Assembly: GCA_902477915.1 (NCBI GenBank)
Contig: CABSJA010000048.1
Coordinates: 1 to 13,207, forward strand
Origin: an uncultured Veillonella sp.
Lineage (GTDB): Bacteria; Bacillota; Negativicutes; Veillonellales; Veillonellaceae
Reading direction: 5' to 3'
Length of the DNA: 13,207 bases
The position numbers and the translations under genes are program-made. The notes under the pieces are model-generated. The model saw only the letters and a program-made list of their open reading frames with translations. It had not been told where the DNA came from and searched no databases. Of this stretch, positions 6,940-13,207 are shown one piece after another. The first letter of the stretch is position 1; every line of letters begins with the position of its first letter.

Positions 6940-8790
6940 ATGAGTAACGTGTCGAATGAATATAATGAAGCATTACTAGAGCCACTTAAGTATTATCGGG
7001 AAGAGTTAAAGGGCGCTTTTCAACAAGTAACCGAAGAATACTTTCAACAATTAGTAGATCAATCAAAGGTTGATATAGATAACAACAAAGTATTAATAGA
7101 TAAGTATACTGATGTATCGGAAAATCGCGATCAATCAAACACATCCTATAAACGATTTGGCCTTATCAAAAAGGTTGATATTGTTATCGGTATAGGGGCC
7201 ATTATTTATGGTATTTATCAGTTTTCACAAGATCATATTGATATTGTAGCGGTTATTGTTTCTATACTTATATTAGTTCTATGTGTAGGACTTTACCTAT
7301 ATTGGATTAAGCCTAATAGTAAGAGTCTTGAAGAAAAACTTAATGATTTAGATGCTACATTAGCTAACATGCGTCAAGAAGGCTATGAGATGATGGCTCC
7401 TTTAAACAATCTATTTCATAGTGAAATGACTAGTGAACTTCTAAAAAAGGCGATTCCTTTTATTCATATGGATTCAAACTTTAATATCGAACGGTACGAA
7501 CAGCTTGTTAAAGATTATGGTTTTTTAGAAAAAGGTGATGTGAACCATTCCACATTGGATATTGCGTCTGGTGATATCTTAGGAAATCCCTTTGTTTTTC
7601 TTAAGCGCATAATTCATTGGATGGACGACTATACATATGAAGGGACTTTAAATGTTACTTATGAAGAGGAGTACGTAGACTCGAATGGGAATTTGAAGAC
7701 CCGAGATGTTAACGAAACACTGCGTGCTGTCATAAGACAACCTGGTCCTTACTATGCGAATAGAGTCTCGTTAGTGTATGGTAATCATGCGGCACCTAAT
7801 TTAACATTTCATAGAAAACCACCGGAAAAAGGATTCTTTAATTTTGGTGGTGCCAAGAGTCGATTAGCGAAAGGCATTGCTAGTCTTAGAAAGAAAGGTC
7901 AAGACTCATTGGAGGATGGCGGTAATTTCCAAGCTTTAGCCAATGAAGAGTTTGATGCCCAATTTAATGCATTAGATCGAAATAATGAGGTTGAGTTCCG
8001 CGTATTGTTTACGCCATTAGCACAAAGCAACTACAAGGATATTTTTGAAAACTCACCGTATGGCGATGATTTTATATTTAACAAAGAATATAAAATTAAT
8101 GAGATTAAAGCTGACAACTCTCAAAACTGGGATTTTGATACTTCGCCATCTCAGTATTATGATTTTTCATTTGAAAAGATTAAAGAAAAGTTCATTAATT
8201 ACAACTGTAGTTACTTTGATCACATGTATTTCTCATTCCTGCCAATTTTAGCAATTCCTGTGTATCAACAGATGGCATCTAATGATTATATTTATGGTAA
8301 ATCTTATGCTTTCAAATATAATGATTACATTACAGAAATGCTGGCGAATAAAATGGGACTCAATTTATTTGTTCCCCCTGATGCGTCGGAGCGTAATAAT
8401 GTAAAAACAATCCTTAAGACTAGTCACCATAAAAATGAAGGTGACTCGGAAGTGATTAAGGTAGATGCCTATTCGTATAGAGCGATTGAACACATAGATG
8501 AAGTACCTGTACGAGCGGGTAATGGTAGGACCTATTATGTGCCAGTCCGCTGGGATGAGTATGTTCCTGTAACAAAACAAGAATTTATAGAGGTGACCGA
8601 CATACAATCCGCAGGAGATGATTTCAACCATATTAAAGGTTTAGATCATTATCAAAAATCTGAAGATAATAGGGATAGATCCTTTGCGTATGATCACTTT
8701 ATGGCAGGTAAACTATATCGACAAAATCAGTCTCTAGGCGATTTATTAAATACTATTTATGAACAATGTGGAGGTACTAAAAATGGCTAA
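6940..8790 (+). CDS. Membrane-anchored 616-residue protein of unknown function, LemA partner
   Basis: I do not recognise a named family. The start at 6940 follows AAGGAGAGGG. Residues 1-75 are charged and helical, probably coiled coil. Two hydrophobic segments follow at about 79-96 and 99-122, joined by a very short turn (SQDH), which suggests a membrane hairpin with both large parts on the same side. Residues 128-170 are again helical. The remaining 440 or so residues are soluble and look mixed alpha/beta, with strand-like blocks such as YEGTLNVTYEEEYVD (233-247) and VPVRWDEYVPVTKQEFIEV (534-552) and a basic segment at 305-319. There is no signal peptide, catalytic signature or nucleotide-binding motif that I can see. 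The lemA-like gene overlaps its last eight bases, so the two are probably coupled. The N-terminal layout recalls DUF3137-type proteins found near LemA, but I cannot confirm homology. Sampled stretches look less G+C-rich than korAB. Confidence 0.85.
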   Translation: MSNVSNEYNEALLEPLKYYREELKGAFQQVTEEYFQQLVDQSKVDIDNNKVLIDKYTDVSENRDQSNTSYKRFGLIKKVDIVIGIGAIIYGIYQFSQDHIDIVAVIVSILILVLCVGLYLYWIKPNSKSLEEKLNDLDATLANMRQEGYEMMAPLNNLFHSEMTSELLKKAIPFIHMDSNFNIERYEQLVKDYGFLEKGDVNHSTLDIASGDILGNPFVFLKRIIHWMDDYTYEGTLNVTYEEEYVDSNGNLKTRDVNETLRAVIRQPGPYYANRVSLVYGNHAAPNLTFHRKPPEKGFFNFGGAKSRLAKGIASLRKKGQDSLEDGGNFQALANEEFDAQFNALDRNNEVEFRVLFTPLAQSNYKDIFENSPYGDDFIFNKEYKINEIKADNSQNWDFDTSPSQYYDFSFEKIKEKFINYNCSYFDHMYFSFLPILAIPVYQQMASNDYIYGKSYAFKYNDYITEMLANKMGLNLFVPPDASERNNVKTILKTSHHKNEGDSEVIKVDAYSYRAIEHIDEVPVRAGNGRTYYVPVRWDEYVPVTKQEFIEVTDIQSAGDDFNHIKGLDHYQKSEDNRDRSFAYDHFMAGKLYRQNQSLGDLLNTIYEQCGGTKNG

Positions 8791-9502
8791 TCAACTCGAC
8801 GAAATGAATCCGGAAATTATGTCTGAAGGCAGAGATGTAAATGTTATTGCGAAGGTAATCCCTGTAGAAACTAGTGGTTTTGAAAAAATGTTACCTACTA
8901 TTCTTATGGCTATCGGTGTTATTGGTATCGTTTTAGGCATAGTTATTGACAAGTATCTGGTATCCATTATTGGTGCAATCGTGCTAATTTATCCATGGTG
9001 GAGATTAAAACAAATTAGCTCAGAGTTTAATATGATGGAACAAAGAATCCAAAATGCTGCTTCTGAAATCGACAATTATATGGAGCAACGTGTGGTGATT
9101 CTTTCCAATGCGGCTAAATTAGTGGAAAAATCTATTGAAGTAGATAAAGATATTCTTGTAGATATTGCTAAGTATAGAAGTGGTAATTTCTCTGAAGAGT
9201 CTAGAAGTGATGTGAACTCTCAACTTAACAAGGCTACAAGAGCTCTTAATGTGGCTATAGAAAATTATCCAGAATTACAAAGCCAAGATACAATTCGCGA
9301 TGCAATGCAACAAAACTCTTATTTGCAAAAAGAAATTACTGCAGCTAGAACGTTATACAATGATGCGGTAAATACTTGGAATAGAGAAATCTTTGAATTC
9401 CCATTTAAAAAGATTGTAGCTGCTAAAGAAGGTAGAACTACAAGAATTCCATTTATTGCTGATCAAGAAACTAAAGAAAAGGCTAAAGGCGTTTTCTTTT
9501 AA
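8783..9502 (+). CDS. lemA: LemA family protein with a two-helix membrane hairpin
   Basis: LemA-family proteins are membrane-anchored helical bundles of poorly known function. I place the start at the ATG at 8783, seven bases after GTGGAGGT (8768-8775); an in-frame ATG at 8759 lies upstream of that ribosome-binding site. This gives 239 residues. Hydrophobic segments at about 37-56 and 58-72 form a hairpin; classical LemA has a single N-terminal helix in about 185 residues. The LemA-like helical domain follows: EIDNYMEQRVVILSNAAKLV (95-114), then ALNVAIENYPEL, EITAARTLYNDAVNTWN and EIFEFP (about 154-207), ending in GVFF as many LemA proteins do. It overlaps the 616-residue gene by eight bases, and both have paired transmembrane segments, so a shared membrane complex is plausible. 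Confidence 0.85.
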   Translation: MANQLDEMNPEIMSEGRDVNVIAKVIPVETSGFEKMLPTILMAIGVIGIVLGIVIDKYLVSIIGAIVLIYPWWRLKQISSEFNMMEQRIQNAASEIDNYMEQRVVILSNAAKLVEKSIEVDKDILVDIAKYRSGNFSEESRSDVNSQLNKATRALNVAIENYPELQSQDTIRDAMQQNSYLQKEITAARTLYNDAVNTWNREIFEFPFKKIVAAKEGRTTRIPFIADQETKEKAKGVFF

Positions 9503-9516
9503 TGGATAAGCAATGG

Positions 9517-9579
9517 GGCGTTAGTGTATAAAGGGAAAACTATGAAATTTGGCATTAGTATATAAGGGGATACTATGAA
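9517..9579 (+). repeat. Duplicated ribosome-binding/start-codon segment before the MATE gene
   Basis: Two near-identical copies, 9517-9546 and 9551-9579, are offset by 34 bases and differ by a few substitutions and one indel. Each contains GGCRTTAGTRTATAA, a purine-rich AAAGGG or AAGGGG, then ACTATGAA. The second copy supplies the real MATE start at 9575; the first supplies an ATG at 9542. Confidence 0.8.
9542..9565 (+). CDS. Possible seven-codon leader ORF
   Basis: The first copy of the duplicated start segment has its own AAAGGG and ATG, encoding MKFGISI before a TAA at 9563-9565. It is in frame with the MATE gene and ends nine bases before its ATG. The TAA and the following G-run fall within the second ribosome-binding region. 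It may simply be a by-product of the duplication; whether it is translated is unknown. Confidence 0.25.
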   Translation: MKFGISI

Positions 9580-10921
9580 GTCTTATGAAAAAGGGATTAG
9601 CTTGTCCATCTGGACCTTGAGTTGGCCTATATTCATCGAAGTGTTCCTACAGATGCTGGTAGGTAACATAGACCAACTGATGATGAGTCACTACTCACCT
9701 CAAGCAGTAGCAGCAGTAGCTAATGCCAATCAAATTTTAAATATTTTTATTATGCTCATCATTGTAATGAGCACAGCTACGACGATTCTGATTGCTCAAT
9801 ATTTAGGGGCTCGGAATCAGTCGAAGCTATCAGAAGTGTGTACGGTTAGCTTGGTATTGAACTTTTTCTTCTCATCTATAGCGGCCGTATTCTTTATTAC
9901 CTGTCACAAATGGATTTTTACATGGCTTGGCATACCTCCTGAAACGATGAGCGATACATCGGTGTATACAACCATAGTGGCAGCAGGCTTGCCAATTCAG
10001 GCTATGTACTATGCGTTAGTTGCCGTATTTAGAGGACATTCATTAACACGTGTTACTATGTACATTGCATTGGTTATGAATGTTATCCATATTGCAACTA
10101 ACTATGTGTTAATCTTTGGCCATGGGCCTATACCAAGCTTAGGTGTACTAGGGGTATCCATTTCTACATGGTTGTCTAAGGTGGTTGGCCTCCTGATTAT
10201 CGGTTATACATTTAAGAAGTTACTTACATTAGAGGTAAGCTTTAGATTCTTAAAACCATTCCCATGGCATACGGTTAAGTCTTTGCTGAATATCAGTGTT
10301 CCTTCCGGTGGCGAAACCTTAAGCTATCAGTTATCTCAGACAACGATTATGAAAATGGTCAATATCTTGGGACTGGCTGTTATTAATACTAAGGTGTATG
10401 TTTCGGTTATAGCCATGCTTTGTTATGTATATACCATAGCACTAGCGAATGCTTCACAAGTTATTGTTGGCTTCTTGATGGGGGCTAAACGGCAAGATGA
10501 GGTGACAAATCGCGTATGGCATTCTATGTTCTTAGCCATTGTTATTAATGTAGGCCTTGCTACGTTCTTTTATATTACTAGTGATATTGTTTTGTCTGTA
10601 TTCACTACAGATCCAGAAATCCTATCGTTAGCACATAATGTATTGTTGGTTGAGATTTTCCTTGAATTAGGCCGTGCCGTCAATATTGTTATGGTTGGTT
10701 GTTTACAAGCGGCAGGCGATATTCGGACACCTATGCTGGTAGGCATTTTTGGCATGTGGTTATGTGCTGTACCATTATCTTATCTCTTTGGTATTTACTG
10801 GGGATGGGGGCTCGTAGGTATTTGGATTGCCATGGCGGCAGATGAAATTTTACGAGGATTGTTATTTGTGTATCGTTGGTATAGCGGTAAATGGAAAAAT
10901 AGACGTCTTATTGAGGCGTAG
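9575..10921 (+). CDS. MATE family efflux transporter
   Basis: Multidrug and toxic compound extrusion family protein: a cation-coupled (Na+ or H+) antiporter in the cytoplasmic membrane that exports small organic compounds. At 448 residues with about 12 hydrophobic segments in two halves, it has the usual family size. Visible features include the first-helix WPIFIEVFLQ and NIDQLMM region (17-37), AQYLGARN (74-81) and GDIRTPM (381-387). The second half begins near 240 with VPSGGETLSYQ. The start at 9575 follows AAGGGGA. It lies 72 bases after the lemA-like gene with no terminator between them, so read-through from that pair is possible. The substrate cannot be inferred, and I see no evidence tying it to the neighbours beyond position. 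Confidence 0.9.
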   Translation: MKSYEKGISLSIWTLSWPIFIEVFLQMLVGNIDQLMMSHYSPQAVAAVANANQILNIFIMLIIVMSTATTILIAQYLGARNQSKLSEVCTVSLVLNFFFSSIAAVFFITCHKWIFTWLGIPPETMSDTSVYTTIVAAGLPIQAMYYALVAVFRGHSLTRVTMYIALVMNVIHIATNYVLIFGHGPIPSLGVLGVSISTWLSKVVGLLIIGYTFKKLLTLEVSFRFLKPFPWHTVKSLLNISVPSGGETLSYQLSQTTIMKMVNILGLAVINTKVYVSVIAMLCYVYTIALANASQVIVGFLMGAKRQDEVTNRVWHSMFLAIVINVGLATFFYITSDIVLSVFTTDPEILSLAHNVLLVEIFLELGRAVNIVMVGCLQAAGDIRTPMLVGIFGMWLCAVPLSYLFGIYWGWGLVGIWIAMAADEILRGLLFVYRWYSGKWKNRRLIEA

Positions 10922-10967
10922 TTTTATATTTTCGTAATCGTCGTTAATTATTAATAGTTTGTAAATG

Positions 10968-11003
10968 TAGTTAGCCTTACATTGGAGAGTGTAAGGCTAA
11001 CTA
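10968..11003 (+). terminator. 14-bp hairpin between the MATE gene and tyrA
   Basis: A perfect 14-bp stem pairs 10968-10981 with 10990-11003 around an eight-base loop, TTGGAGAG. It is followed only by TTTGTG, so the T tract is weak. It lies 47 bases after the MATE stop and 20 bases before the tyrA start. It is most simply a weak terminator, but it could be a leader structure for tyrA, and its loop contains a purine-rich, Shine-Dalgarno-like GGAGAG. Confidence 0.55.
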
Positions 11004-11022
11004 TTTGTGAAAGTAGGTTTAT

Positions 11023-11910
11023 ATGAGTAAGACAGTAGGTATTATTGGCTTGGGGTTATTAGGTGGTTCGTTGGCAAAGGCGTTAAAGGCTTATACCGAT
11101 TATGAGGTAGTGGGCTATGCGCGTCGCCAAGAGGTTTGTGATGCAGCCATTCAAGATGGTGTGGTGAAAGCTGCCTGGACTGAGGTAGAACCATTGATTG
11201 AGAATTCGGATATTGTCGTATTTTCACTACCTCCAGATACAAATGCAAGACTATTTACAGAAACGGCACACCTCTTTAGACCTGGGCAAGTAGTAACGGA
11301 TGTGTCTAGCGCAAAGGAAAACTTTGTACGAGCTGTATACAGTTCCATTCCTAAAGGCACTATCTTTGTATCTGTCCATCCTATGGCCGGCTCTGAAAAG
11401 GGTGGCTACGAAGTGTCTCATAAAAATCTATTTAAAGGTATGGGCTGGATTGTCCTTGAGGATAAAGCCTCTGATGTATATAGTGAAGAGGTTGCTCAAG
11501 AGTTAGCTGAAATGGGTCGTGCTGTAGGATCCCGTATTGAATTTGTAGATATCTATGCTCACGACGCATATTTAGCTATGGTTAGCCATATGCCACATTT
11601 ATTGGCATCCATCTTAACGCAAGTTTCCGGTGGTGATGAATTGGGCGAGTTGCGTATGAAATTATCTGCAGGTGGCTTTAGAGACTGCACACGTGTTGCC
11701 GGTGGTTTGCCATCTATGTGGCGTGAAATCATCTACGGTAATAGACACAATGTAATTGAAGGCCTTTCACAGATCGAATCCGAAATTCAACGTGTAAAAG
11801 AGATACTTTCACAAGAAGACGAAGGTCAAGCCTTAGAATCCTATCTTGAACGGGGCAGAGAAATCCGTGGTAAATTACCATATTTAACAGGACAAATCAA
11901 AAATAGCTAA
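11023..11910 (+). CDS. tyrA: Prephenate dehydrogenase
   Basis: Oxidative decarboxylation of prephenate to 4-hydroxyphenylpyruvate with NAD(P)+, the committed step to tyrosine in the cytoplasm. The 295-residue product starts with a Rossmann motif, GLGLLGGS (9-16). It then shows DVSSAK (93-98), HPMAGSE (119-125) with the expected catalytic histidine at 119, SHMPHL (188-193) and AGGFRDCTR (215-223). It lacks the C-terminal ACT domain of the longer B. subtilis-type enzyme, so feedback control by tyrosine through that domain is absent. It is unfused to chorismate mutase. The ribosome-binding site is weak (AAGTAGG). No other aromatic pathway genes are in the window. Confidence 0.92.
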   Translation: MSKTVGIIGLGLLGGSLAKALKAYTDYEVVGYARRQEVCDAAIQDGVVKAAWTEVEPLIENSDIVVFSLPPDTNARLFTETAHLFRPGQVVTDVSSAKENFVRAVYSSIPKGTIFVSVHPMAGSEKGGYEVSHKNLFKGMGWIVLEDKASDVYSEEVAQELAEMGRAVGSRIEFVDIYAHDAYLAMVSHMPHLLASILTQVSGGDELGELRMKLSAGGFRDCTRVAGGLPSMWREIIYGNRHNVIEGLSQIESEIQRVKEILSQEDEGQALESYLERGREIRGKLPYLTGQIKNS

Positions 11911-11974
11911 TGACAATTAACGATTAGCTAGAAATATATACTGGTTAGTAATCATGGATACTGACAATGATTAG
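11904..11974 (+). repeat. Short inverted and direct repeats after tyrA
   Basis: TAGCTAAT (11904-11911) and ATTAGCTA (11923-11930) form an 8-bp hairpin that includes the tyrA stop codon. TAATCAT (11949-11955) and ATGATTA (11967-11973) form a second, 7-bp one. Both have 11-base loops. TGACAAT followed by GATTAG occurs twice, at 11911-11926 (with four extra bases) and 11962-11974. No T tract follows either hairpin, so a standard terminator is unlikely. Confidence 0.5.
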
Positions 11975-12033
11975 TTAACATTTATTTAATACTTATGCAT
12001 ATTTATGTAGCTGAAGCAACATGATTTATGCAG

Positions 12034-12039
12034 TATAAT
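12034..12039 (+). promoter_or_regulatory. Possible -10 element for the cobT-like pair
   Basis: A perfect TATAAT lies 61 bases before the cobT-like start. The best -35 at 17 bases, CTGAAG (12011-12016), is poor. No B12 riboswitch is apparent in the 190-base gap, which is also short for a complete one plus promoter. Confidence 0.35.
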
Positions 12040-12046
12040 GTGTATA

Positions 12047-12058
12047 CTAGAGCTCTAG
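12047..12058 (+). promoter_or_regulatory. 12-bp perfect palindrome near the predicted transcription start
   Basis: CTAGAGCTCTAG is fully self-complementary and begins seven bases after the TATAAT hexamer. GTATA (12042-12046) and TATAC (12064-12068) flank it as a looser inverted pair. The position suits an operator, but this is inferred from symmetry and location only. Confidence 0.35.
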
Positions 12059-12100
12059 AAGAATATACATGTAACATATTATTTAGTTAAGGGAGATATT

Positions 12101-13138
12101 ATGAGTTTGTTACAAGAAACTTGTGACGCTATTACTGGGCGCAGTCATGAGATTGAACAACATATAATTGATAGTTGGAATGCAGGTTCACCTATAGAGC
12201 AATATGGACGACTTGTAAATGTGGTGGCTCAATATGGGGCGGCTACGAATCAAGAGCAGTTAACGGTACCAAAGCCTTGTATGATTATTGCCTCTGCAGA
12301 TCATGGTGTGGCCGATATGGGTGTTAGTGCGTATCCAAAGGAAACAACTGTAGGGATGACACAAAATTACCTAATTCCTAAAGGGGCTGGCGCCAATTCC
12401 TTAGCTAACTACTGCGGTGCTCAAATGGAAGTCATCGACATGGGCATTGATGCGGATATGAGCTGGGTGCCAGGATTACGTATTCATAAACTTGGTATGG
12501 GCACAAAGAATTTTGTGGAAGAACCGGCCATGACACGTGAGCAAGCTGTTGAAGGTATTGAAACAGGTATTCGTCTTGTAAAAGAAAAAATCGACGAAGG
12601 CTTTAATGTCTTCTTAGTAGGGGAAATGGGTATTTCCAATACTACAGCGAGTGCTCTTATGACTGCTAAATTTGCAGGTCTCACTGCAGAGGAAGCGACA
12701 GGTCGGGGCACTAATATTTCCGACGAACGTTTGAAGTTAAAGCAACGCATTGTACATGATGTATTAGAAAAATATAAGGATATACCGAAAGACGATGCCA
12801 TCGGAATTTTATCCTCTGTGGGCGGATTTGAATTCTCCTGTATCGTAGGTATTATTCTAGGTGCCGCAGCTAATAAAGCATTAGTTATTATTGATGGCTT
12901 TAATACATCTGCTTGTGCGTTAGTTGCTAAGACATTGGTGCCACAGGCGATGGACTATGTGATGGCATCTCATTTATCTGCTGAAAAAGCGGCTAAATCG
13001 TCCTTAGAAAATCTAGGCCTTGAAGCCTATGTTGACTTAGGACTTTGCCTCGGTGAGGCATCTGGTGGGTCCATTCAAATGGGCATGCTAGACCTTGCCG
13101 TTCATATGTATTTGGCTGTTACAGGAGGTAAGGCATGA
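12101..13138 (+). CDS. cobT: CobT-like phosphoribosyltransferase, possibly ArsA-type
   Basis: CobT transfers the phosphoribosyl group of nicotinate mononucleotide to a lower-ligand base (5,6-dimethylbenzimidazole or an analogue) for cobamide nucleotide-loop assembly. The 345-residue product has ADHGVADMGVSAYP (66-79), GEMGISNTTASAL (174-186), GRGTNISDERLKLK (201-214) and LGEASGG (317-323). Glu319 matches the catalytic glutamate of Salmonella CobT (Glu317). Unusual points are the N-terminus, which lacks the usual LTKPPGSLG.LE block and reads SPIEQYGRLVNVVAQYG instead, and AEKAAKSSLENL where CobT commonly has E.GH. A second CobT-like gene overlaps its stop. This tandem form resembles ArsA/ArsB of Sporomusa ovata, a heterodimer that activates phenol and p-cresol. 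Plain CobT function remains possible. The start at 12101 follows AAGGGAGA. Confidence 0.85.
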   Translation: MSLLQETCDAITGRSHEIEQHIIDSWNAGSPIEQYGRLVNVVAQYGAATNQEQLTVPKPCMIIASADHGVADMGVSAYPKETTVGMTQNYLIPKGAGANSLANYCGAQMEVIDMGIDADMSWVPGLRIHKLGMGTKNFVEEPAMTREQAVEGIETGIRLVKEKIDEGFNVFLVGEMGISNTTASALMTAKFAGLTAEEATGRGTNISDERLKLKQRIVHDVLEKYKDIPKDDAIGILSSVGGFEFSCIVGIILGAAANKALVIIDGFNTSACALVAKTLVPQAMDYVMASHLSAEKAAKSSLENLGLEAYVDLGLCLGEASGGSIQMGMLDLAVHMYLAVTGGKA

Positions 13139-13207
13139 GAACATTTACAATCGAACCATTACATGCGCCATCCATGGAAGCATGCCGATTACGTATCGAT
13201 AATTTAA
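13135..13207 (+). CDS. cobT: Start of a second CobT-like protein, cut by the window end
   Basis: Only 24 residues are visible. The ATG at 13135 overlaps the previous stop (ATGA, 13135-13138) and follows GGAGGT at 13124-13129, so it is translationally coupled. The segment IEPLHAPSMEACRLRIDNL resembles the N-terminus of canonical CobT, where a short helix with a D..AM..A..R.D.L pattern precedes the KPPGSLG motif. The expected KPxxSLG would fall just beyond the window. If correct, this is the partner (ArsB-type or full CobT) of the upstream gene. The call rests on a short match plus gene context. Confidence 0.55.
   Translation, partial: MRTFTIEPLHAPSMEACRLRIDNL

Noticed and set aside
8759..8782. 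ATG at 8759 as the lemA-like start
   Set aside because: The strong GTGGAGGT lies downstream of it and points to the ATG at 8783; the upstream residues would only add codons inside the overlapping gene.
11911..12100. A cobalamin riboswitch upstream of the cobT-like gene
   Set aside because: I could not find the conserved B12-box GCCACTG-type core, and 190 bases is short for a complete B12 riboswitch plus promoter.

Overview
The window reads as chromosomal DNA of a low-to-moderate G+C member of the Negativicutes, most likely Veillonella or a close relative. Three things suggest this. The ECF transporter core and truA follow rplQ, as is usual in Firmicutes. The Shine-Dalgarno sequences are strong (AAGGAGG). 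Two CobT-like genes lie in tandem at the right end, an arrangement associated with phenolic cobamides in Sporomusa and its relatives. This assignment rests on sequence resemblance and recall, not on a database search. All genes are on the + strand and none of the complete ones is visibly broken.

Layout. Positions 1-75 hold the last codons of rplQ (ribosomal protein L17) and its terminator. Positions 312-3694 form a tight operon, ecfA1-ecfA2-ecfT-truA, in which every junction overlaps; it ends at a terminator at 3750-3782. Positions 3843-6659 form a self-contained unit: promoter, korA (gamma-alpha fusion, probable TTG start), korB and a strong terminator. The genes encode a two-subunit 2-oxoacid:ferredoxin oxidoreductase.

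Positions 6591-6939 are A+T-rich and noncoding, with four imperfect 28-bp tandem repeats and an inverted repeat. They precede an unusual pair: a 616-residue membrane-anchored protein of unknown function, overlapped by a LemA-family protein with a two-helix membrane hairpin (6940-9502). A duplicated ribosome-binding/start segment (9517-9579) separates this pair from a MATE-family exporter (9575-10921). A 14-bp hairpin precedes tyrA (prephenate dehydrogenase, 11023-11910).

The right end (12101-13207) has a CobT-like phosphoribosyltransferase. Its last four bases overlap the start of a second gene whose 24 visible residues resemble the N-terminus of canonical CobT. The pair matches the arsA-arsB arrangement, a heterodimeric enzyme that activates phenolic lower ligands of cobamides.

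Functionally the window mixes core functions (vitamin uptake energy module, tRNA modification, ferredoxin-linked carbon metabolism, tyrosine synthesis, cobamide synthesis) with one uncharacterised envelope module. The least explained parts are the 616-residue/LemA pair with its repeat-bearing leader, and the tandem CobT pair.
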